64,000 bases of DNA from the NCBI GenBank assembly GCA_030765065.1, contig CM060975.1:258859816-258923815 (forward strand). The letters run 5' to 3'. The position numbers and the translations under genes are program-made. Source of the stretch: Deroplatys truncata (Eukaryota; Arthropoda; Insecta; Mantodea; Mantidae). Below are positions 55,315-64,000 of the stretch, piece after piece. The stretch's first letter is position 1, and each line of letters starts with the position of its first letter. The notes beneath the pieces were generated by a model, which was not told the origin of the DNA, made no database searches, and worked only from the letters and a program-made list of their open reading frames with translations.

Positions 55315-55715
55315 CATAAATTGTGTATTTTAATGAACTCTACATTTCTCCAACAGTAAATGTTTGTATATTTCTTATTGTTTCTCAGATGTTTAAAATT
55401 CACTGAAATTGAAGAGGAATTCGAAGGCTGTTTGGAGAAAATTCAAGATGTATGCTTTGTTATGGCAATAATCTCCAATATAGATGTCGGTCAAAATTGT
55501 TAGAGCTATTTTCTGAAGATTTAAAATAATGGAACATTTTCTATTTAACATGTTGTTTGGGTGTAAAGATAACTTCATGAAAATCTTCACCTTGCATCCA
55601 TAAAAGGTACCTGACTTCAGTAAGAAACATTGCTGTTTTGAGCAAGACTGTTCACAAATACCCTTGTCCATTCAGCGCTTTTTCTAAAAATGGTTCTTTT
55701 AAGATTCAGAGAAGA
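55315..55715 (-). repeat. R1 repeat, old diverged reverse copy
   Basis: ATAAATTGTGTATTTTAATG, GAGAAAATTCAAGATGTATG, GTCAAAATTGTTAGAGCTAT and GTTCACAAATACCCTTGTCC follow R1 order, with many substitutions. No full 5' or 3' end. Confidence 0.65.
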
Positions 55716-55879
55716 CATATACACTGCTTTTCCTTCACAATGTGGCCACTACACAGCTGCTTGTGTGTCAGCTGCAGCAGCTTAGGCTCCTGCTGAAACA
55801 ATTATAGAATCCCCACAACTGCCCACATTCTTATATTTGTAGTTAGTATTACAATGATGATAAATGTACCTTTTCGTAA

Positions 55880-56033
55880 GAGGTGTTGGAAATGTTGTTC
55901 TTCCAACATTTTGGGATACACATTTCTGGCATTTGCCCAAGAAATTTTCATTCATACTGGATATTTCAATATCTCAAATTGAGTGCATTTCTCGTCTGAT
56001 ATTTTCTTTTAGTTCTTCGAGTGTATGGGGGTT
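55880..56033 (-). pseudogene. Transposase C-terminal fragment, inverted copy
   Basis: The minus strand reads PHTLEELKENIRREMHSI then a stop and, in phase, NENFLGKCQKCV and FPTPL. This is the C-terminal helix region of IS630/mariner-type transposases (HTLEELKENIRREI...NFxRRCExCVxxxGxHFQHLL). Only the final ~50 codons are present. Confidence 0.78.
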
Positions 56034-56264
56034 TGTTGATTCACCTTATTTTTAATGTGATCATCACGGTGTGGTAAATTTCTCTAATTCAATTTTGTGA
56101 AATGATAGAGTAATTGATCCATGCTTAAAATTCTTCTGTGACGAAACATGATTCAATTTATACAAAATACTTGTATTAAGAGAATAGAGAGACCTGATTT
56201 TACACACAAGACTCCTTTAAATGAGATGAACATTTCTGAGCAGTAAATTCATATAGAATAATGG

Positions 56265-56700
56265 GTTCTATATTTTTTGAACAAACAATAAATGCAAAGA
56301 AGTACAGGAATGACTTATACCACTTTTTGAAAGCTGACCAATGTTAAATGTCAGTCTGGATTTTTCCAACAAGACTTTGCTATTGTGCATACGGTTGATG
56401 AGTCATCGGATTTACTTCACAAAAATTTTGAAGAGAGATAATTGGTAAAGAATTATAGCCCTCACGAACCCCTAATTTGACAATATGTTATTTTTATCTA
56501 TGAGAGAACTTGAAAAATAAGGTGTGTGCAATAGCCCCTGTACATTGGAAAAACTAAAAGAAAACATTAGGCAAGAAATTCAGTTTTGGATATTGGACTC
56601 TTCATTCTGAATGAAAGTTTTCTGAGAAGATCTCAGAAATATGCGGATAAAGAAGGACAGCTTTTCCAACATCTCTTATCATAGGTGTGTGCTTATTATC
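56265..56700 (+). pseudogene. Transposase catalytic and C-terminal fragment (IS630/mariner superfamily)
   Basis: The plus strand reads GSIFFEQTINAKKYRNDLYH, then degraded FxQQDxAxxHT (ends in IFPTRLCYCAYG), IIGKEL, PSRTPNLTICYFYL (PPRSPDLTVCDFYLW in family members), TLEKLKENIRQEIQF and KDSFSNI. Several stops and substitutions, including at the catalytic Asp after SP. It is a different family member from the 49-52 kb copy, judging by the GPIFFEETIN-type wording. Confidence 0.8.
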
Positions 56701-56912
56701 ATTGTAATTGTGACAGTAAATATTAGAACGCGAGGCAGTTGTGGGGATATTATAACTGTTTCAGCAAGAGTCCAAGCTGTGGTGGCCAGCTCATGAGCTG
56801 CCATGCAGTGACTGCAGTGTGAATGAAAAGCACTGTAATACCAGTGAAATTTTCATTTGGAGTTTCTGGATGGAATGTAAATATGTTCTCTTGTCAAAAT
56901 CTAAGGCTTATA

Positions 56913-57276
56913 CAGGGTGGACCATTTAAGTTGAGACTGTACAATATCTCCAAAGCTAAGCATTGTAGAAAGAAATGTCCTTAATAAAAGTTGCTTGGAT
57001 ATTATGGGGGTAAGTAAATGCCATTAGTCGTGTTTTGTTTGGAGGACATTATGATAGTCATTTTAGGGTCAATTTCATTTTTTTAAATGGGTACCTACAA
57101 TTAGGGTAAAATTAAATTGGCCCTAAAATGACCATCAGAACGTCCTCCAAATAAAAGACGACTAATGCCATTTACTTTCTCCCCATAATATCAAGCAACT
57201 TTTATTAAAGACATTTCTTTCTATAACGCTTAGTTTCGGAAATATTGTATAGTCTCAACTTAAATGGTCCACCCTG
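56913..57276. mobile_element. Foldback MITE with ~140-bp TIRs and TA TSD
   Basis: The left end CAGGGTGGACCATTTAAGTT and right end (other strand) CAGGGTGGACCATTTAAGTT are identical over 20 bases and pair for most of ~140-170 bp (including TTAATAAAAGTTGCTTG and ATGCCATTAGTCGT), leaving a short centre. TA flanks both ends (56911-56912, 57277-57278). It is noncoding, well preserved and probably young, and its termini resemble those of the 52.1-kb MITE. Confidence 0.96.
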
Positions 57277-57464
57277 TAATTCTCTCTTGTGATCTCACTC
57301 ATTATTCCTCTTCTTTCTTTTTGATATCTACTACCTTTTTTTTCCTTTCTTTCTTTTCTGCGCACTGGAAACAACACCAGCATGCTTTAAAACAGTACAA
57401 AGCACTGCTTTAAGTGAAAAACACTAGGGCTGAGTGGGATTTTAATGTAGTTATTATAATGATT

Positions 57465-57849
57465 GGCGGCGCCGTGGCCGAGTGGCTAGACCACTTGCCT
57501 CCCACCAAGGCAGCCCGGGTTCAATCCCAGGGACCTGCATGTGGGATTTGTGGTGGACGAAGCGGCGTCTGGGCAGGTTTTCTCCGGGTTCTCCAGTTTC
57601 CCCCGCCATTCATTCCACCAACTGCTCCATCATCACCTTTCCTTTCATCCATTTCACCAACATTTTGTTTCATCTACTTCCTTCATCCCATACCAGGCAT
57701 TGGGCTGATCACCCATCCTGGATGCGCTGTCTGATCCATGAGTGTCTGCTCCTCGACGGGCCTCTGACCCCAGGCACCCGCTTGTAAGTCCTGGGGGGTG
57801 TAAGTCCTACATAAGAGGAGGGTAAACAGATAATGAATGAATGAATGAA
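57465..57849 (+). repeat. tRNA-derived SINE family S2 with 13-bp TSD
   Basis: Head GGCGGCGCCGTGGCCGAGTG then GCTAGACCAC (A box) and GCCCGGGTTCAATCCCAGGG (B box), Ser/Leu-tRNA-like. The body is GC-rich with a pyrimidine-rich centre, and the 3' end is (TGAA)n. The TSD TATTATAATGATT occurs at 57452-57464 and 57850-57862 without mismatch. The perfect TSD indicates a recent insertion. Confidence 0.96.
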
Positions 57850-57862
57850 TATTATAATGATT

Positions 57863-60800
57863 CTTGATATCATTCAACTGTCTCATGGTATTTTTCCCTT
57901 TGTGCTCCTCCAGCTTGTAGACACACTTCTTATGGGTGTGCTTCTCAGTGAAGAACAGTATTAGCCATCTCAAAAGTTGATACTTTCAGTCAACACAAAA
58001 TTCAAAATAAATTTTGAAAGTACAATGTTCAAAGTTATATTAAAATTCAAAATTTGTGAATGTTTTATTTATTATTTTTATTAGTTTTTTCAGTTGTGCA
58101 CAGGTTGTGAAAGACAATGTTCTAATGGAAATGCATGTTTGAAAATCCTCATGTAAGCATTTGAGAGTCCAATTCTTTATCAAAGTTGTGATGTGCATTG
58201 AAAGTCAATTGTAACACACTGTAGTGGAAAATTTAATCATGCGTTTATTTTTATTATACTTACAGCGCAGAAACAGTATAACATATATTCATACTCAAGG
58301 CACTATTTACTCAGTCTCTTCTACAATCTCTAGGAGCTTGTAATAGGAATTTTAAAACACTGTATATATTTTCTATGTTGGTATTATTCTGGGTAATGAC
58401 TGAAATAACATTTTTTTGCTCTGTAATGCCCAAATGTACAATGGAGAAATAAAGTAGTATCTTCCAAAATTTAAATGTACATATATTTAGGAATTGATAT
58501 AATTTCCTTATCTTCCTACTATTCTACTATTTTGTATTCCCCATTCTATTGTTACCACTTTCTAGGATCATTTGGAGGGCATTGGTGTAAACAAATCTCC
58601 CACTGGATTTGCAGATCTATCCTGTTTCAACAGTCTACATTTGCTCTTGAGTAGGGTACGATAAACCAGATCCCTTTATTCTATTTACATATTCTGCCTT
58701 TTAAGTTGCTGAGTAATGTAATTAAATGCATCATTGCTGTAGATTGCTTCAATTGTATTTGTTGCTTTCTTTTTATGCCATTTACCTTCAAGTAAACTGC
58801 ATGCTTTTCAGAGCAAATATTAATGAAAAATTGTAAATCAGAAGAGTATGTACTTTGCTTTTTACTGTTGCAGTTTTATAGGATTGTTTAAAAATTATGC
58901 TTTCTGTGTTATTTTTCGGCTGCCAAGCTTTTTGTATGTACTGCAGTATCTTAGAAGCATTTTTCATCATAGGAAATGAATAAATATTATATTATTACAG
59001 TGTGTCTTTAGCTTAGAAACTTATAACCATAATTCTTGCTATTTTCATACAAAAAACTATTGTATATTAATTTGAAAAATATTTATTGCAGTTCATTAAC
59101 TGTTATATCAGAGTTAAAATGTATGTTTACATGTTCTATTTTGACTAAATATTAGAGATGTAAAGATTCAGAAAGTTAGCGTGTTCGTGGCTGAGATTAT
59201 TGACTTTATTTTACAAGTTCATTCTTTTATAGTCCTTTCCATCATGTAGCATTTATAGAGGTGAAAAATGCTCTTAAGGAAGCTTTTGAAAACTTTAATA
59301 TGACTTTATAAAGGCATGCATATCTTGTATCTACAATATGCTCTTCATGAGCATTTATTTTGTTTATGAGAAGTTGTAGGAAAACATTTTATGTTTATGA
59401 AGGCACATAGATAACATGAAAGGAGTAACAAAGAAATGTAATTAATTTGTTAGTAAGCCCTAGCCCGTGTGTCGGAATTTTATTCTTTTCTATTGATTGT
59501 TGTATAGCTGTTTTACGAGTAAAACTTTTGCCATTGCAAATTATGTTATTGTAGTAAAACCTTGTAGGGTATTTCTCAAGTGTGTTGTTTCACATTTTGT
59601 TTTTATTGTTTTTTCTCTTTCTCAACTTGGCAAGGGACAAGTAACATGTTTTGCTGTAGATATGTTGCAATACACACTGGGCCCATGTCAGCTTTATGGC
59701 ATTGTGGTATTTAAGTGCAATTACAGCTCCTACACCCATGCGCAGGAGTAGAGACCATAGTTGTAGCAATGGCAGGTAGAATGTTAGCTTGCAAATAAGT
59801 GGATCATCCTTAACTATGGAATGAGGCATATCAGTGTCAAGTTATTAAAATTATTACACAACATTTATGCATGAACATATGTACATGTTTAAGTTACAAG
59901 TGGTGACAAACTAGAGAGAAAAGAAAAAGAAATAAAATTCACCTCTAACTGACCAGATGTGATCTGGCTTCACATACTTTAGCCAGAAAATGACTAAGGT
60001 TTTGGCAGTTCTTCTGGTCAGCCAGTAGATCCCAATATTCCAGTCTTCTTCTAGATGTACTTAAGAATTTTGTGTGAATTTAATTTTTCTCTGTCTCTCT
60101 TCCTCACTGTATACATTCCACCAAAATATGTACCCAGTCTTCATTTCCACCACAAAAAGAGACAGATTCTCCTGCCAGCATCGTCAGTCATTTTCTGTCC
60201 CCTCCAGCCTTCCAGTCCAAACCATGCCTTTCCTGATGTTTTAAGTAGATATATGTATATGCCTGTGTAACATAATACAATTTTATTTCATTTGCTAGGC
60301 TTGGCGAAGGCTTGATTTTCAAGTCCGATTCAGTTTCATGTCGGCTGATGTTTATTAGTCTTCTTTTATGTTTTTGCCATTTATTTCACCTCTTTGCCAT
60401 ACTGACCCCATGTCTATTCTCCTTATACTTCTTCTGCCTCAAAATTAGGAGACAGCTTTACTCACTGGTATTTGTAACATTTGGATCGTAGCGTGAAATG
60501 ATCTCCCTGCATCAGCCACTACTGTCTCCTCTTGCTCCTGGCTGAACTCGGTGAGAGATGTGGAGCAGGTGAGGCAAGGGAAAAGACGAAGTTACTGTTA
60601 GTGAAGGCCTAGCGGGCTAAAGAGAATGTACTTTGTACCTTCGTGGTTTTAAAATATAAAGCTTACGCTTCCTTTCCCTTAGCATCCCTTGCTACGAGTC
60701 CCCGAAACGGTGTTGTGTCACACGACGGTGATACACTAAAATTGAATTGGCTGACTGTGGCATAAGTAATGGGAGGCGCGGCTTCAACACTAGCAGCGTT

Positions 60801-62764
60801 CACAGCGCATTGTTCTACCAAACATGTGCAAGCCCTAACGTGTTTAGAAATCAACAGTTTCGTTTAATGTAAATGTAGCAAGGTCTCCGGTTGTAATTGT
60901 TTCGTTACGTTCTGAGGACCTTTAAGATACATCGAGAAAATGGATGTTGGTAAATCTTATGGCAAATAGTACTTTGAATCTGCCTTTTTGTTGTGTTTGA
61001 GAAGTCTTTGTGCAGTTGAATGTCGTTTTATCTCTTCAGCTCCCCTTGATGCTTTTAACTTTTTTGTGAGGTCTTGATACAACGTTCAATCTTTGCTTCA
61101 GCATCAAGCAGAAAAAGAACAGTCTCAGTAAACTTTGAAACAGTTGTGAAACCTACGGAATAAACGGATAATCTGATTTATAATTTAGGAGTTGCAATGT
61201 ACAGGCAGAAGGAAAATATAGCAAGAGAGGGAAGGTAAGAGACCATAGTTAGGGGATAAAAATAGGAAGTTAGTTTAATAATTAAATAAGAATTCGTCTG
61301 TGGACTGTTTTTTTATTCTCAACCAGCTATAAATTCTACTTTTAGGCTGCTTTAAAGACATAGCATGCATATAATTCCGCCTCATCGCCTTCGACAACTC
61401 GGTGCTGCAAAGGCTGAGATTGTAAAGAAAAGAATTTGTCGAAAGAAAGGCTTTAGCTGAGGGGAGATAGAAAATACATAATGGGTACGCGTTATCGCAC
61501 ATCGTTGTTACAGCGGTACAGCTGCGAATCTACGCTTTTTAAAAAAAGTATTTTAACAAAGGATTTTAAGATGTCACGACTATTTATTTTAAGACTCTCA
61601 TTACAAAGGCATTGAAAAAATAACATAAGTTTGGGTTTCAACCAGCTGCAATCTAAAAGCCAGTGTTGAATATTTAATAAACAATATTCGTAACCATGCT
61701 GGAAAACCGTATTTTTGCATGACTAGTGATTTTCTTTCACAATGTCCATATGTGGGATGTGGAAGGGTGAATGGGATTTTTGGAAAAAAAGAAAAATTGC
61801 AATGCTGTGCTTTGCTATGCTGACACTCTGCTAATGATCTACCGTGACCGATGCCTGCTAACGCGCATTGACCCTCTCATGGTATGTTCTCTTCCGTGTT
61901 TTTACAACTTTGCCATATAACCGATATAATAAGAAATGCAAACGCAAAAGCACGTGAAATAGAATTACTACATTTCGGACAAACCCAGATCAAGCGATTT
62001 GTAAAACTTATTGTACCCTTGCATTACTTCTTCAGTTTGCAGCTAACATTTTTGATAGCGCTGTTGTACTTACTGTGTTCCCCTCACGAGAATGTGTCTG
62101 TAAGGAATATGTTGACATCAACAATTCTATCGCTATCTTAGAAAGATTACGGCTCTACTTTCAACGAATTAATGACTTAAGGCCTCTTAAAACATACGCT
62201 CTTCTGCTAGTAATGCTGAATGACCACTTGCCTTTGTTTACTTTCTTGTCACAGATTTTAACAACGTTACCAACTATTTCTCGGGCTGGACTGCGTAGAG
62301 TTCTTCCTTTGTTACTGGGCATGGTAAATAACTTTATAAATCACTACTGCTCCAAGTGAAACACGCTGGAATATTAATGTTGCGCGATGTTTTTAATGAG
62401 ATATATTTATGACATAATGGTGAGCTGCCACGTGGTACTGTCCCCCTCACTCCCCCGGAGAGCAGAACACCCCGCAAACGTTTTCTCGTCAGAGGCCTAC
62501 AATGATTAGGTTATTTTATCATCGAACGCGACTTCGTCGTTTCGTAGTTTCTAAGTTGTCGTGGTCACCGTTATGCCTTCTGTGATAAAAGGAACGACAG
62601 TGGCTGTCATCGACAAATGCGCAGTGAACTAGTAAGTTATTGTAAAATAAGTTTACGAAGAGTTGAACAGTTCTTGGAACAGCTTTATTCAACCATGGAA
62701 CAGAGAAAACGAAAGAAAATACTGAATTCAGAAATACCGTTTAATAGTGGAAAAGAATGGAAAG
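57863..62764. other. Intron-like/intergenic stretch, no gene recognised
   Basis: Mostly AT-rich. A CpG-richer patch lies at 60480-60860 and another at 62410-62640; either could be a promoter or first-exon region, but no TATA, exon or known protein is evident. The plus-strand frame 62075-62359 (94 aa) is open and Leu-rich without recognised motifs. Confidence 0.4.
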
Positions 62765-62920
62765 AAAATCTATGTGATACGTACATATGAGTTTCTCTAC
62801 CTTCTATTATTTATAAGTGGGTGTACAAACTACTTAATAAAGCTTATTTTTCTATCTAAATCATTTTAATCCAAATAAACCTTTGCAGAAATGGATACAT
62901 CACACATTTCGTTATAGATA
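62765..62920 (-). repeat. R1 repeat, 3' tail fragment, reverse
   Basis: TATGTGATACGTACATATGA (decayed terminus), GTGTACAAACTACTTAATAA, CATTTTAATCCAAATAAACC and CACATTTCGTTATAGATACA are the R1 tail read backwards. The next R1 copy starts immediately after, at an A-run. Confidence 0.8.
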
Positions 62921-62929
62921 CAAAGAAAA

Positions 62930-63657
62930 AAATCTGATGTGTTACACTCACATGACTTTCTCTACTCTTGTACAATCTATTTTTACAAACGCTTATTCTC
63001 CATATACTTCATGTTAATCGAGATATCGAGATGTCAATCTTATTGCTAATTTTCTTGTAGATGCAAGGGGAATATGGTAGGTTATAAGCGATAGTCAAAT
63101 ATTTTAACGCTGGTTGCTATGTGGCGCATTCCATTCTCTTTGCATGTCCAGGACATAAAAAAAATGAATAACGCATTTGAGAAAATAAGTATTGGAAAAT
63201 TTAAGGAAATAACAAGCAACATCTCGAAAACGGTTCACTCAACAAAAGAAATGTATATGACATAAATTGTGTATTTTAACAGAATCTACATTGTTTGTGT
63301 AGTAAAATTTTGTCTATCTCTTATGCTTTACCAGTTATGCAAAAGTCGTTCACAATGAAGAATACTTTTGGAGACATTCACAGAAAATTCGAGATATACA
63401 TTTCATTTCTCATGACATTATCTTAAACATATGATATTTTCATCAAAATCGTTAGAGCCATTTTTGAGAAAATTAAAATTTTCGAAACATCTTCCATGTA
63501 AAGGGTAGTCTGGGGTGGGGGGATTTTCTTGAAAACCTTCGTGTCGCATCTCTGGAAGATACTGAACCTAAATACCAAGTTTGGTGCTTATCCGACTGTT
63601 CGTTTTTGAGTTATGCTGTTCACAGACACACACACACGGACATGTTTCCAAAAATGC
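62930..63657 (-). repeat. R1 repeat, reverse copy, 5' part missing
   Basis: Starts AAAAAAATCTGATGTGTTAC and runs in R1 order to GGACATGTTTCCAAAAATGC at 63656, where it stops short of the R1 head. A forward copy starts at the break. Confidence 0.9.
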
Positions 63658-64000
63658 TTTTTACTTTCTCTACTACGTATAGTAAGTAGGGGAAGTATTG
63701 CATTCCACCCAAAAATTCGATACCGAGATTTCACCGGAAATATATGTTTTGAGACCCACTGAATCCAAAAAAAGCATTTTTGGAAACATGTCCGTGTGTG
63801 TGTCTGTGTGTGTGTGTGTCTGTGTGTGTGTGTGTCTGTGTGTGTCTGTGTGTGTGTCTGTGAACAGCATAACTCAAAAACGAACAGTCGGATAAACACC
63901 AAACTTGGTATTTAGGTTCAGTATCTTCCAGAGATGCGACACGAAGGTTTTCAAGAAAATCCCCCCACCCAAGACTACCCTTTACATGGAACATTTTTCG
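63658..64000 (+). repeat. R1 repeat, forward copy running off the window
   Basis: Starts TTTTTACTTTCTCTACTACG and proceeds through CCAAAAATTCGATACCGAGA, a long (TG)n(TCTG)n tract (about 63797-63861), AACTCAAAAACGAACAGTCG and CTTTACATGGAACATTTTTC at the window edge. It pairs with the reverse copy before it. Confidence 0.92.

Larger units (their letters stand above)
55716..56855. mobile_element. Inverted pair of a decayed transposon 3' end
   Basis: The segment 55720-56033 and the inverse of 56540-56855 align: CACTGCTTTTCCTTCACA / CAGTGCTTTTCATTCACA, GCTGAAACAATTATAGAATC / GCTGAAACAGTTATAATATC, CCCCACAACTGCC in both, then transposase C-terminal coding. Both arms carry the same 3' coding end pointing outward from the centre. 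Either two copies inserted head to head, or one copy was duplicated by inversion. Confidence 0.75.

Noticed and set aside
62075-62359. 94-aa Leu-rich plus-strand frame
   Set aside because: No recognised motif or splice context; kept only as a note in the surrounding stretch.
63588-63994. His/Thr-rich and Cys/Val-rich open frames near the right edge (also at 7760-8065 and 17142-17491)
   Set aside because: They are produced by the TG/TCTG microsatellite and conserved R1 DNA; frames differ between copies and contain no domain.

Overview
This window is eukaryotic, AT-rich, intron- and intergene-like DNA packed with layered transposable elements. The set of families points to an arthropod, most likely an insect with a large repeat-rich genome (cockroach or termite type is my guess, not shown): BEL/Pao, mariner, Tc1, a THAP-domain DDE transposon, a Penelope-like GIY-YIG fragment, several tRNA-derived SINEs and foldback MITEs. 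Only one stretch looks confidently like a host exon: a PH-domain exon at 26126-26306 (+), most like the N-terminus of a Btk/Tec-family tyrosine kinase. A second host-exon candidate is an acidic 77-aa frame at 4865-5098 (-).

Layout. 1-9.6 kb: a degenerate SINE, then a dense cluster of an unnamed ~1 kb interspersed repeat (called R1 here) in both orientations, forming inverted pairs and hosting a SINE. 9.8-11.1 kb: a decayed but nearly full-length mariner with terminal inverted repeats (TIRs). 12.4-15.6 kb: a GC-rich SINE, a TIR pair and a GC-rich cluster of open frames ending in a polyadenylation signal. 16.6-19.9 kb: another R1, a small foldback element and two back-to-back SINEs. 21.7-22.5 kb: a solo LTR with a 4-bp target-site duplication (TSD); a shortened sister sits at 27.9-28.2 kb. 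23-37.7 kb: mostly quiet intron-like sequence holding the PH exon, a Penelope-like fragment, an internally deleted mariner and old SINEs.

37.75-48.13 kb is the structural centrepiece: one BEL/Pao retrotransposon on the minus strand with ~195-bp LTRs, a primer-binding site and a 5-bp TSD. Its RNase H coding region is split by a THAP/DDE transposon (TTAA target), which is in turn split by a Tc1 element (TA target). Two SINE copies are separately inserted in the BEL coding region, so at least five insertion events can be ordered. 49.1-52.0 kb: a second nested case, an IS630/mariner-superfamily transposase broken by an R1 copy. 52.1, 56.9 and 57.5 kb: two foldback MITEs and a SINE, each with its TSD. 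55.7-56.9 kb: inverted copies of another decayed transposase end. 57.9-62.7 kb: little recognisable. 62.8-64 kb: further R1 copies ending in a long palindrome that runs off the window.

No transposon here looks intact: every transposase or polyprotein has stops, frameshifts, deletions or altered catalytic residues. No bacterial genes, CRISPR arrays, true tRNA or rRNA genes were found. All family assignments come from reading motifs by eye; no database search was run.
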